The notes: generated by a model from the letters alone, not told the origin. DNA of 64,000 bases from Sipunculus nudus (GCA_026874595.1 CM049306.1:60398019-60462018), one strand, 5' to 3'; shown: positions 22,200 to 33,638, numbered from the stretch's first letter. Program-made: numbers and translations.

Positions 22200-23930
22200 T
22201 GGTGGCGCCACCTGTATTTTTTTCGATTTTTTACGAATTTTTTTCTCTATTTTTGAGACCTTTAAAAATGTGAACATCTGTTAACAAGGCACAAATCGTA
22301 ATGACTGGACTTAGAATCTTCATTCTCGACACACTGAGAGACCTATGAAAAGTCTCCATGGAAACCAGAAATTAGGTCTCTGTTACCCATATTCTTCGAG
22401 CTATGGAGCCCCAAAGTACCCCCAAGAAAAGTAAAAAATTTCATACAAAAACTTCAATATCTCATTAACTACTTGACTGATGGTCATGATTTGTGGCATA
22501 ACTATTGATCATGAGATGTTTCATCACTTCCTGCAGACTGGTGGCGCCACCTGTATCGTTCAATTTTTTACGAATTTTTTTCTCTATTTTTGAGACCTTT
22601 CAAAATGTAAACATCTGTTAACAAGGCACAAATCGTAAAGACTGGACCTAGAATCTTCATTCTTGACACACTGAGAGACCTATGAAAAGTCACCATGGAA
22701 ACCAGAAATTAGGTCTCTGTTACCCATATTCTTCGAGCTATGGAGCCCCAAAGTACCCCCAAGAAAAGTAAAAAATTTCATACAAAAACTTCAATATCTC
22801 ATTAACTACTTGACTGATGGTCATGATTTGTGGCATAACTATTGATCATGAGATGTGTCATCACTTCCTGCAGACTGGTGGTGCCACCTTTATTGTTCGA
22901 TTTTTTACGATTTTTTCCTCTATTTTTGAGACCTTTAAGGATGCTGTCATCTGTTAGCATGGCACAAATCGTAACGACTGGACCTAGAATCTTCATTCTT
23001 GACACACTGAGAGGTCCATGAAAAATATCCTTGGAAACCAGATATTAGGTCTCTGTAAACCATATCCTTCGTGCTATGGGGCCCCAAAGTACACCCCCCC
23101 CCCCCCCCCCCCCCCCCCCCCCGAGAAGTCAAAAATTTCATACAGAAACTTCAATATCTCAATAACTACATCACTGATGGTCATGATTTTTGGCATACAT
23201 ATTGATTATGAAATGTTCCATCAGTTCCTGCAGACTTGTGGCGCCACCTGTATTGTTTGATTTTTTACGATTTTTTCCTCTATTTTTGAGACCTTTAAGG
23301 ATGCTGTCATCTGTTAACGTGGCACAAATCATAACGACTGGACCTAGAATCTTCATTCTCGACACACTGAGAGACCTATGAAAAGTCTCCATGGAAACCA
23401 AAATTAGGTCTCTGTTACCCATATTCTTCGAGCTATGGAGCCCTAAAGTACCCCCAAGAAAAGTAAAAAATTTCATACAAAAACTTCAATATCTCATTTA
23501 CTACTTGAATGATGGTCATGATTTGTGGCATAACTATTGATCATGAGATGTGTCATCTGTTCCTGCAGACTGGTGGCGCCACCTGTATCGTTCGATTCTA
23601 CGATTTTTTCCTCTATTTTTGAGACCTTTAAGGATGCTGTCATCTGTTAGCATGGCACAAATAGTAACGACTGGACCTAGAATCTTCATCCTCAACACAC
23701 TAGAAGACCTATGATAGTCTCCATGGAAACCAGAAATTAGGTCTCTGTTACCCATATCCTTCGAGCTATGGGGCCCCAAAGTACCCCCCCAGAGTAGTCA
23801 AAAATTTCATTCAAAAACTTCAATATCTCAATAACTACATCACTGATGCTCATGATTTTTGGCATACATATTGATTATGAGATGTTCCATCAGTTCCTGC
23901 AGACTGGTGGCGCCACCTATGTTATCTATC
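22200..23930 (+). repeat. About 338-bp tandem array of B2
   Basis: Unit landmarks: GGTGGCGCCACCTGTAT, GACTGGACCTAGAATCTTCA, CATGGAAACCAGAAATTAGG, TCATTAACTACTTGACTGAT. Repeated short open frames on both strands follow the period. A run of about 30 C lies in one unit at 23093-23122. Confidence 0.9.
23093..23122. repeat. Poly(C) tract
   Basis: About 30 consecutive C. Sister units have only four to seven C at this place, so it is a recent expansion. Confidence 0.93.
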
Positions 23931-26136
23931 AAGAGGGTACAAATTGCAACAACTGGACCTAGAAACTTCATTCTTGTCATGCAAGTAGGCCCATGAAGAT
24001 TGCCTGTGGAAACTTGAAATTAGGTCTCTGTTACCCATATCCTTCAAGCTATAGGTCTCTGAAGTATCCCTCAGAATAATGGACAATTTTATACAAGAGC
24101 TGAAGTATCTGAACAACTAATCAAAGATCATCATGATTCTTTGCATGGATATTGACCATTAAGTGTTTTTAGCTCAGCTGACTGTAAGTCATCTGAAGTA
24201 TCCCTCAGAATAATGGACAATTTGATACAAAAGCTCAAGTATCTAAACAACTATTGCAGTGATCACCATGATTCTTTGCATGGATATTGATCATGGAATG
24301 TGTCATCAGTTTCTGCAGTATGGTGGCGCCACCTGTATTTTTTTTTTATTTTTACAAATTTTTTTCTCTATTTTTGAGACCTCATAAGATGCGGTCATCT
24401 GTTAACATGGCACAAATCGTAACAACTGGACCTAGAATCTTCTCTCTTGACATGCTGAGAGGCCCATGAAAAGTTTCCTTAAAAACTTGAAATTAGGTCT
24501 CTCTTACCCATAACCTCTGAGCTATGGGGCTCCGAAGTACCCCCCAGAATAATGGAAAATTTGATACAAAAGTTCAAGTATCTGAACAATTATTATATTG
24601 ATCACCATGATTCTTTGCATGGATATTGATCATGAAATGTTTCATCAGTTTCTGTATTCTGGTGGCGCCACCTGTATTTTTTCAATTTTTAGCTCAGCTG
24701 ACTGAAAGTCATCTGAGCTGTAGGGATCACCTTTTGTCCGTCGTCCGTCCGGCCATCCAGGCGTCTGTCTGTTAACAGGGCACAAATATATGTTACCCAT
24801 ATTCTGTGAGCCTTGGGGCTCTGAAGTACCCCCCAGAATAAAGATTTGGTCATATATTAACAGGGCACAAATCATAATGACTGGACCTAGAATCTTCTGT
24901 CCTCACCTCCAGGGAAGCCCATAAAAGGTCTACATGGAAACCCGAAATAAGGTCCCTGTTACCCATATCCTTCATGCTCTGGGGCTCCGAAGTACTCCCC
25001 AGAATAAAGATTTGGTCATCTGTTAACAGAGCACAAATTATAATGACTGGACCTAGAATCTCCTTTCTTGATATGCTGGGAGGCCCCTGAAAAGTCTCCT
25101 TGTGCACCTGAAATTACATCTCTGTTACCCATATCCTTCATCCTATGCGGCTTTGAAATACCCCCCAGAATAAACATTTGGATTTGTTAACAGGGCACAA
25201 ATCATAATAACTGGACCTAGAATTTTATTTTTTGACATGCTGGGAGACCCCTGAAAAGTCATCTTGTAAACCTTGAAAATAGGTGTCTGTTACCCATATC
25301 CTTCATGCTACAGAGCTCCATAGTACCCCAATGAATATTGGATGATTTTATACAAAAGGTCAAGTTTGGAAAAAAGTATTTCATTCAAATTTGACATTCA
25401 GATGATAAAATTAAGTCAATGTCTTCCTGGTCAGCTGAGCGTCATGACCCCTGGGTCACTTGTTATTATTAGTATTATTATTTTTATCAATAATAAATAA
25501 TAATAATTACTTTAATAATAATATGAATATCATTAATATCAAATATACTAAAAAGGACAATCCCTAGCAAATTTATATATTTTAATGTTTTTGTTTACAG
25601 TTATAATCAATTTTACTTTATTTTCATTTTAATTAATTTATATTCTTATCATACGCTTCAAATTTTTTACCACAATTTAATATAAAAACTTAGACAACAC
25701 AATGGCTTTCTCTGTCAAACAAACATAAACCGTTGCATTTATAGACTACTGCACCTAAATAATTATTTAACTGATTACAATAATACACCAAAGGAAACTA
25801 TTCTTTAAATTGTTTTACAGTTACTCTTCTGGTAATTATTATTATAATAACAATAATAATTAGAATACAACCTAAATTTGCAAGGTTCGTTTTTTATTCA
25901 TGGTTCATATTAAGTACTATATAGTGGTATTTATTTTTTATATATTAGTGGAAACCTAGGCAAGGTTTTGGAAAACCTCCATCATTTATTTTGAATAATA
26001 CTACATTAATTATATAACTATGGAAGTTTTTGGTGGAAGGTGCATTATTGTCCCGTTTGAAATAAGGACTGGCATTAAGATGTAAATAGTGATTAATAAG
26101 CAGGGATTTGATGATATTTCTAATATTTATTAGTCC

Positions 26137-26170
26137 GGGGGGGGGGGGGGGGGGGGGGGGTGGGGGGGGG
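26137..26170. repeat. Poly(G) tract
   Basis: About 33 G with a single T interruption, inside the TIR transposon. Confidence 0.93.
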
Positions 26171-26955
26171 CAGTTTAGGCTTTATATTAAGCCATACAAA
26201 TTATGGAGCAGTAAAGAAGGGAACACATTTTTGTAAGTGGACAAAATGTTTCCCTCAGTGTCAGTTTGTCACAAAAAACTTTATCCTATATAGTTTGATT
26301 GCCTTTTTTTTACAGTATGAGATATCACTTGTTGCAGCACTACTGAAACTTATATATACATGTATATAGGCCTATGATGAGCAGGAAAATGTTTGCAAAT
26401 TTGAAAGATTATGATATACATATATAGGCCTAATTTAAATCTACATGGCACTATTAAATTGTGTTTAAGAGAGGAGACTGAATTAACAGTTGAGTATTCT
26501 TGTATATTCGGTAGTATAAGTTTTATGGGGAGACTGCACCATTTAGTGTATTTTTATGCTAGTTAGGCTACTATTATAAATAATGGATATTTTCACTAAA
26601 TTGAACATATTTATAAATCGTATAAGCTATATGGAAGACATCATCATTTCTGTCCTACGATCTTATAATCAAATGTGTCACCTTTGATAGAACCAAGTAT
26701 GATCTGTTGCAAACAGGGGTGTGCCTTTTATTTCAATGGGTTAAGTGTAGCCTAATTTATTGGGACCATTAAAATTACTGTGGGCCATGGCAGAGTGTCT
26801 TTATTTTGATACTGATCAAAGATACAGTGATGTTATTATATAGGTAAACTGTGCTGATTATATGGCTGGCGGTCAAGCTGGGCTGTGCTTCTTGCCTTAC
26901 AGCCCAGTGCGCATGCGCCAGTTGGGTGGCTTTGTTTGCAAACATCAGATGTGTC

Positions 26956-28640
26956 TATAGACCAGTTACAGATCCAGTTCGCGTTTCGTCCTGGTTGACC
27001 TACTTTTGACCGTTTAACGGCTCCTGAACATAGAAAATTTCATGAAAAATATGAAATTTCATGACAAATACACATGTACGGACTTTTTTTCGCAGTGCCT
27101 GCAGATATTGGCCTGAATTTTGGTGTGTGGGCAGATATAGACCAGTTACAGATCAAGTTTGCGTTTCGTCCCGGTTGACCTACTTTTGACCGTTTTACGG
27201 CTCCTAAACTTAGAAATTTTCATGAAAAATAGAAATATTCATGACAGATACACATGTACGGACTTTTTTTCGCAATGCCTTCAGATATTGGCCTGATTTT
27301 TTGTGTGTGGGCAGATATAGACCAGTAACAGATCGAGTTCGCGTTTCGTCCTGGTTGACCTACTTTTGACCGTTTTACCGCTCCTGAACATAGAAAATTT
27401 CATGAAAAATATGAAATTTTATGACGAATACACATGTACGGACTTTTTTTCACAGTGCCTGCAGATATTGGCCTGATTTTTGGTGTGTGGGCAGATATAG
27501 ACCAGTTACATATCGAGTTTGTGTTTCGTCCTGGTTGACCTACTTTTGACTGTTTTACGGCTCTTGAACATAGAAAATTTCATGAAAAATATGAAATTTC
27601 ATGACAAATACACATGTACGGACTTTTTTCGCAATGCCTGCAGATATTGGCCTGATTTTTGGTGTGTGGGCAGATATAGACCAGTTACAGATAGAGTTTG
27701 CGTTTTGTCCCAGTTGACCTACTTTTGACCGTTTTACGGCTCCTGAACTTAAAAAATTTCATGAAAAATATGAAATTTCATGACAAATCCACATGTACGG
27801 ACTTTTTTTTCACAATGCCTGCAGATATTGGCCTCATTTTTGGTGTGTCGGCAGATATTGACCAGTTACAGATGTAGTTCGCATTTCGTCCCGGTTGACC
27901 TCCTTTTGACTGTTTTACGGCTCCTGAACATAGAAAATTTCATGTAAAATATATATTTTCTTGACAAATACACTTGTACAGACTTTTCTTCACAATACCT
28001 GCAGATATTGGCCTGATTTTTGGTGTGTGGGCAGATATAGACCAGTTACAGATCAAGTTCACGTTTGGTCCCAGTTGACCTATTTTTGACCGTTTGACGG
28101 TGCTCTAACATAGAAAATTTCATAAAAAGGTGCACATGTATGGACTTTTTTTCGCAGTGCCTGCAGATACGGGCCTGATTTTTGGTGTGTAGGCAGATAA
28201 TGACCAGTTACAGATCGAGCTCTTGTTTGTCTCAGTTGACCTACTTTTGACCATTTGACTGCTCCTGAACATAGAAAGTTTCATGAAAAATATAAATTTT
28301 CATAACAAATGCATATGTACTGACTTTTTTTCCTCAATGCCTGCAGATACCACCCTGATTTTTTTTGTGTTGGCAGATAATGACAGTTACAGATCGAGTT
28401 TGCGTTTCATCCCGGTTGACCTACTTTTGATTGTTTTAAGGCTCCTTAACATAGAAAATTTCATGAAAGACAGAAATTTTTATGGAAAATGCACATGTAT
28501 GGACTTTTTTTCACAATGCCTGCATATCCTGGCATGATTTTTGGCGTGTTGCTTGATAATGACCTGTTACAAATCAAGTTTGCATTTTGCCCTTGTTGAC
28601 CTACTTTTGACCATACGACACCTCCTTAACTTAAAAATTT
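26956..28640 (+). repeat. 180-bp tandem array of element C
   Basis: Landmarks GTTGACCTACTTTTGACCG, CATGAAAAATATGAAATTTC, CACATGTACGGACTTTTTTT and GCAGATATTGGCCTGATTTT recur about every 180 bp, roughly nine units. One to two units before the TIR insertion (20800-21041) belong to the same array. Divergence rises to the right. Confidence 0.93.
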
Positions 28641-28949
28641 TCCAAATTTTACAAATGTTTCTTATTTGCCCAAGGCGGGGGCATTCGTGTCGTTCCGACA
28701 CATCTAGTTTTTAAATATTGGCACAAATATAAAATTGGTACCATAAATTTTAACCAACTTTGGCCACTGCACGTTTTTTTTCCTGTAAGTCCTGTGGATT
28801 TAATTTTCACAGCTTGTACACATAAGGATTTAATCTGTTAAAATCTGAAATTTTAAAATGAAAGCTGCAAAATTAGGCTAGTTATTGAATTTTTTGGAGG
28901 CTCTTGTTGTATTCCCTTACATTGTTAAGCAGTCCACTTTGACGACTGT

Positions 28950-29505
28950 AGGTCATTCAGTGCACATCTCTATGCTCCCCAGGCTGTTGGCATAATGTTA
29001 GATGTCCCCAAAATCTCCTACCATACCGAAAATTGGGTCATTAGGACTTCTTTCCTTGGAGATATTAAGGAAAAACCTCCGTTTTCCATAATAAAAGCAA
29101 TTGTTACACTTAAAGGCTGCCTAATATCAAAACCACTGATCTGTTTTTGATCATATTTAGTATTCACATTCTTTCATACATTTTCTGTGAACATACCAAA
29201 AATTAGGTCAGTATTAGGTATTATTTTGAAGTTATGGGCCAAAATATAATGCAATTTTTAAAAAAATCAGGAAATATATTTACTCACCTAACATGAGAAT
29301 TGCTGAACATAGAGACTTTTTTTTCAGGAATATAACTTTATTTAATCAAGATTCAATTGTTTACTCAAATTTAGATCTGAATTTTGCAAATTTTTCAAGT
29401 TATTAGCATAAATAAAAAATCAATACCTTAAATTTTGTCCAACTTTGGCAGTGACATGTTTTTTCCCCTGTAAGCACTGTTGATTTAATTTTCACATCAT
29501 ATATA
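28950..29505 (+). repeat. B-family internal unit, diverged
   Basis: GATGTCCCCAAAATCTCCTA, 'GAGATATTAAGGAAAAACCTC' and 'TTTGCAAATTTTTCAAGTTATTAGCATAAATA' recur in 20340-20730, 37320-37470, 45560-46060 and 46240-46770. This unit belongs to the body of B1. Confidence 0.75.
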
Positions 29506-30496
29506 TCGAGGGAAGAATGAGAATCAGGGAAGATCCGGAATCCTCCCGGGAAAAATTAGAATTTTGATTTTTTCCCCCGGGAAAAATGAGAATCAAGAGA
29601 AGGTATGAAGGGATTCCCATTCTTGCGGGGAAGAATGAGAATTCTCATTCTATCTGGGACAAATGAGAATTCCAGTCTCTCCCGGGAAAATTGAGAATTC
29701 TAATTTTTCCCGGGAGAGATTGGAATTCAGTTTTGAAATTCAAACCGGGGAAAAATGAGAATTCTCATGCCTGGAACTAACATGAAAATATCTGGTTTAT
29801 TAATTCATTTATAATTATGTCATGTTAAACTTTTTCATGCATCCTTTTCATCAGTGTTAGAGATTAAATGTACAATAAGTATTTTACCCCAGTTACACTC
29901 TATTGTTTAGCATATAAAATAACATGTATATGTTTTTCATGGTTGAACTTAACATGTATAGATGTCAGAAGCTCACTGACAATTTGTCAGATGTGTTACT
30001 CAATCTAACAAAGATGTTTATCTTCACTGAATTGTAGATTAAAAAATATTTACATCTACAAATCATGTGTGCTAAGAACTAATATGTAAATATCAGGTGT
30101 GCTTGTTTTCAACTTTCATGTATGTGATGGGTTTAGTACTATCATGTGTGAATAAAACTGATTTTAACGGAAATGTGTCAGCAATGGTCAGTTAATAACA
30201 TTAAAGTTTGGTTATAATACCTTAGTAAAATATGCAAACTTAACCCACCTTAACTATTAAAAGGATATCATTTAACAAATTGGAGCTGGCTGGGGAAAAA
30301 AGGGAATTCTGTTTTTTTCCCGGGAAAAAGCAAAATTCTCATTCTTAACGGGAAAAATGAGAATCAGATCATAGTATGAAATGATTCTCATTCTTCCCTG
30401 GAAGAATGGGAATTCCCATTATTCCTGGGAAAAATCAGAATTCTCATTTTTCCCGGGAGGATTCTGGATCTTCCCAGATTCTCATTCTTCCCTCGA
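29506..30496. mobile_element. Foldback MITE with long internally repetitive TIRs (nested in B1)
   Basis: The left TCGAGGGAAGAATGAGAATC is inverted at the right end (30477-30496). The match continues through GGGAAGATCC.GAATCCTCCC, about 55-60 bp with few mismatches. Each arm (29506-29780; 30290-30496) repeats the modules GAATGAGAATTC and CCCGGGAAAAAT in both orientations. Flanks CATATATA / CATATACA suggest a 6-8 bp target duplication. The middle shows no gene. Confidence 0.75.
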
Positions 30497-30710
30497 CATA
30501 TACATAAGGATTTAATCTTTTAAAATCTGAAATTTCAAAGAAATTGATTGGAAAGAATAGCTTTTATTCACGTTTTCATACACCATGTCAAGTGTTGTTT
30601 ACATCTAGCCCACCTAGTAGTAATGCCTTCACTTGCATTATGTAACCCACCCCAGGCAGCTTGCCTTGGCTCAGCTTGGCCACTACCAGCAGGCTTCCCC
30701 TCTGCCCTGC

Positions 30711-30736
30711 CCCCCCCCCCCCCCCCCCCCCCCCCC
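30711..30736. repeat. Poly(C) tract in a dispersed repeat
   Basis: About 26 C, followed by GATGGTGCATCAACTAGATG. The homologous place at 42070-42097 also has a long C run followed by GATGGTGTATAAACTAGATG. Confidence 0.93.
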
Positions 30737-30763
30737 GATGGTGCATCAACTAGATGAATGTTA

Positions 30764-31800
30764 TTGTCTCCGCCAAAACAGAGTTCAGCCCGCCGCCGCG
30801 GCGTAGGTGTCGGGAGAACTCCTCCGTAACCACTGGGCGGAATTTTACGAAACCCGGGATTATGTTCGGGTCACATGTGAACTGCTGCGCCCTGATTTTG
30901 TTTTGACCTCTGACCTTTCCTCTGCGCTCTGCGTCCGTTTGTGCGTCTGTTTCCACACATAAACCCACATATCTCGGGAACTGTTTGACCGATGAGGAAA
31001 ATTTTTTGCACAAATGTAGCCCTTGGAGAGCTTTATAACATACACAAAAAATGGTGGCCACCTGCAACCATGTTTGCACAGTGTCCATCTGTTCGTCTGC
31101 CTTGGGTTAAAATCACTCATATCTCTGCAGTGACTCGACTAATTCACCTGAAATTCGGCATGCGTTTACATCCTGGATAGCTTTTCTGATATTATGACAG
31201 GTGGCACCACCTACATCCACGTTTACACTGCAGACATCCAAGCTCATATCTCCGGAACCATTTGACCGATTGGGCCAAAATTTTGCATGTGTATAGATCT
31301 CACATAGCTCTTTATCATACGCAAAACTGGTGGCGCCATCTGCAGCCATTTTTGCACAGCTCCTGTCTGTTTGTCTGACATGGGATAAAATCCCTCATAT
31401 CTCGGCAGTGGTTTGACATATCTAGCTAAAATTTTGCAGGTTTATACATCCCCAACAGCTCTCTTGATTTTATGACAGGTGGCGCCACCTGCATTCTAGT
31501 TTATGCAGCAGACATCCAAGCTCATATCTTGGGAACCGTTTGACTGATTGGGCCAAAGTTTTGCATGTGTATAGTTCTCACATAGCTCTTTATCATACGC
31601 AAAACTGGTGGCGTCACCTGCAACCATTTTTGCTCAGCTCCTGTCTGTTTGTCTGCCACAGGCTAAAATCACTCATATACATGTAGTGGTTTGACTTATC
31701 TGCCTTAAATCTTGCATATGTATACAACTTGGACAGCTCTCTGGATTTTGTGGTAGGGGGGCAACCTACATACACAATTTGGCTGCAGACCATCAAAATA
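30764..31800 (+). mobile_element. D-family repeat, copy D1 (nested in B1; 3' end unclear)
   Basis: Starts TTGTCTCCGCCAAAACAGAG, matching the D2 start at 39716. The core alternates units carrying 'CATATCTCGGGAACTGTTTGACCGAT', 'AAATTTTGCATGTGTATAGA' and 'CTGGTGGCGCCATCTGCA', a dimeric period of about 275-290 bp. I did not find a convincing 3' terminus. Confidence 0.6.
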
Positions 31801-32234
31801 TTCATCAAAATAAAATATAAGATTCAGTAAATCTGATAAAATAAAACATCTTTTCATATAAAGTATACACACTGTTGGTTGAATGAGGGACAAACAATAT
31901 CATTGTGCTAATTACTATCCCAGTTTTAATTTATTACTGGAATTTATAGTCAATTTCACACCTGGTGAAGTTATTACTCTTCTGAAGTAAGGAATTACTT
32001 ATCTGATGAACATCCACACTTGCATAGCAATACACCACTTTGTGGACAAAATTAAATGTACACTTTGTACATCATTGTAACCCTGGTGGTACAATACAAA
32101 ATCTAAAATGTAGCATAGCCTAGAATAAGAATGAATCAACTACAGAAAATAACTAGAATACGGGTAGTCGACAAGCAACTACGTGGATCCGCCTAAATCA
32201 GAGTGGAACGGGTGAAGTGAGGCATGGATTGAGT
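31801..32234. other. Mixed repeat DNA
   Basis: A segment at 32060-32165 is the inverse of 42130-42210 (TATTCTAGGCTATG.TACATTTTAGATTT when read on the minus strand). The remainder is unassigned. Confidence 0.45.
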
Positions 32235-32605
32235 GGCATGTACTGAAAATGTGCAAAACATTTTAATAGTGATTCAAGGAATATTCTTGTATATGCCATG
32301 TTGTGGCATTATTTTCTTTTAAATTCAGTTTAAACATTTATGATTTAAAAATAATCAAATTATGTGTATGCATAATATGACCCAATATGAGCTACACTCT
32401 GGATATATATTGATTGCAACTTTTGCAACAATTCTAATATTTTAACTTATATTTTCAGTTTTTTTTTTATTAAAAATTTATAAAACCTGTAAATAAAAAA
32501 AAAATGATTCAGATAAAAACTTCTTAATGGAAAAAGTGAATATGCTAAAAAAAATAGGCTTATATATAAACTTAAATGCATTATTCCCTTGAAAGTGAAA
32601 TAAAG
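32235..32605 (+). repeat. Duplicate of B1 flanks, H1'-H2' uninterrupted
   Basis: The first part matches 19975-20220 and the second (TAAAACCTGTAAATAAAAAA, 'ATGGAAAAAGTGAATATG', 'TAAATGCATTATTCCCTTGAA') matches 33465-33605. Thus it reads through the B1 insertion point. Confidence 0.72.
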
Positions 32606-33423
32606 GTATTAGTCCATTCTGTCCACTTGCCTGTCCATCTGTAAATTTTATATGCATCACAGTATCTCAAAACTTTTACTGTTTTTCTTCATGACAGTCT
32701 TGTCAGAGTATTAGTTTGCAATCATATATTTAGAACTTTACTATAACCAAGTAGGAGGGCCCCTTTCCTCTTAGCTTTTCATATTCTTATATAAATGAAA
32801 AACATTACAATAGAATCCACCTTCGTGCTGCCCTCACTTTTTCCCTTCTCCGAACCCCATCCCAAAGTCAGCCTCAATAAACTAGAACAAGATGAATCAG
32901 ATATATTCATACTTTAAAATTTTGTATAACTATTCGTCCATAGGTACCTATGTACATGCCAGAAATTGTCAATATTGTGTAATATGTAGACATAGTGGGC
33001 ATCACAATAATGTACCTTGTCAAGACTAAAGAGATATTGTGTCATACAGTCACAAATGTATAAATCACTTCATCAGCATAGTTAATCATAACATCATATC
33101 TGTCAAACTGAAAGCTTACAGACTACCATACACTTTAGATCCTTCAACAAATAGCCTTATCATCATTCTACTACTGCTTATTACTGCTGTCATTGCATTT
33201 ATATTTGCTTAAATATATCACAATTTTCAACCCCTCCTAAATAAATAAAAAATAAACCACTATATTTGACTCTATTAATCCATCAGTCAGGTAATTTCAT
33301 TTATCATTTACTCACATACTACATTACATTCCTTTATAATAGCCCAACATGTCCATGATATTCATAAGCTTTATAGACTTGATATAGTATCACAGTGGAG
33401 AAACGTTTATAGTCCAATCACGA
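32606..33423. other. Interior of B1, nothing recognised
   Basis: AT-rich DNA up to the B1 3' end. No reading frame or repeat assigned. Confidence 0.4.
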
Positions 33424-33638
33424 TCAGCTGAGCGCCGTGACCCATGGGTCCCTTGTTTCTTATTACAGATATAAAACTTGTAAATAAAAAAAAATGAATC
33501 TGATAAAAAACTATAAATGGAAAAAGTAGATATGATAAATAAAAGCAGGCTTTAATATAAATTTAAATGCATTATTCCCTTGAATGTGTAAAGCATTTAT
33601 CAAACAAATAAGGTAATATCTTTTTCTTGTGATTTCAG

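Larger units (their letters stand above)
21849..25464 (+). mobile_element. Helitron/HINE-like element B2 (nested in the TIR transposon)
   Basis: Starts AGCTCAGCTGACTGAAAGTC and ends TCAGCTGAGCGTCATGACCC with CCTGGGTCACTTGTT. The core is a tandem array with a unit of about 338 bp (GGTGGCGCCACC at 22201, 22540, 22877, 23235 and so on). Extra copies of the 5' end at 24170 and 24689 show internal rearrangement or partial nested copies. Confidence 0.75.
21046..26955. mobile_element. TIR DNA transposon inside the 180-bp array of C
   Basis: GACACATC (21046-21053) and GATGTGTC (26948-26955) are exact inverted ends, each flanked by TATA, which occurs once at the same point in intact units (GCAGATATAGACCAG). 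A subterminal CTGTAAGGCAA occurs inverted on both sides (about 21109 and 26897). Without the nested B2 copy it is about 2.3 kb. No transposase is recognisable in 21054-21848 or 25465-26947, so it is non-autonomous or decayed. A 4-bp TATA duplication, or TA with palindromic context, cannot be told apart. Confidence 0.72.
20732..28707 (+). mobile_element. Helitron/HINE-like element C (nested in B1)
   Basis: The left end TATGCCCCCGCCACAAAGTG and then GCCGGGGCATA forms a hairpin. The right end has GCGGGGGCAT (inverse of ATGCCCCCGC), then hairpin GTGTCG-TTC-CGACAC and CTAG at 28704-28707. Upstream GTTAAATTTTT and downstream TTTTTAAATATTGGCA are joined in the paralogous B3 copy (45945-45970), giving an empty site. 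The core is a 180-bp tandem array interrupted by a TIR transposon. Confidence 0.82.
20221..33457 (+). mobile_element. Helitron/HINE-like element B1, host to several further insertions
   Basis: The left end AGCTCAGCTGACTATAAGTC and then ATCTGAGCT has AGCTCAG/CTGAGCT arms forming a hairpin. The right end has TCAGCTGAGC (33424-33433), the inverse of GCTCAGCTGA, followed by the 12-bp palindrome GACCCATGGGTC and the terminal CTTGTT (33457). The same pair of ends bounds B2 (21849-25464) and B3 (45425-48066). Inserted inside B1 are element C, a foldback MITE and a D copy. Flanks H1 and H2 are contiguous in a duplicate at 32235-32605, which acts as an empty site. Family ends resemble a very abundant mollusc repeat (recalled, not searched). 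Confidence 0.72.
11426..33638 (+). other. Cofilin intron of about 22.2 kb, filled with nested transposons
   Basis: Donor GTAGGT at 11426 and acceptor TTTCAG ending at 33638 bound an intron of 22,213 bp. Only about 0.9 kb after the donor (to 12305), about 0.3 kb between the two main element nests (19927-20220) and about 180 bp before the acceptor appear free of the elements described here. Confidence 0.9.

Noticed and set aside
22802-25107. Repeated minus-strand frames sharing a common peptide phrase
   Set aside because: They follow the 338-bp array of B2 and carry no domain; they are repeat shadows.
12306-33457. CRISPR array
   Set aside because: Units are 180-340 bp long tandem repeats without short repeat/unique spacer structure, in an animal genome.
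19975-33605. False haplotype duplication in the assembly as the cause of the H1/H2 copy
   Set aside because: The copies differ by roughly 10-20% by eye, too much for allelic haplotypes in most species, although not excluded in a very polymorphic mollusc.
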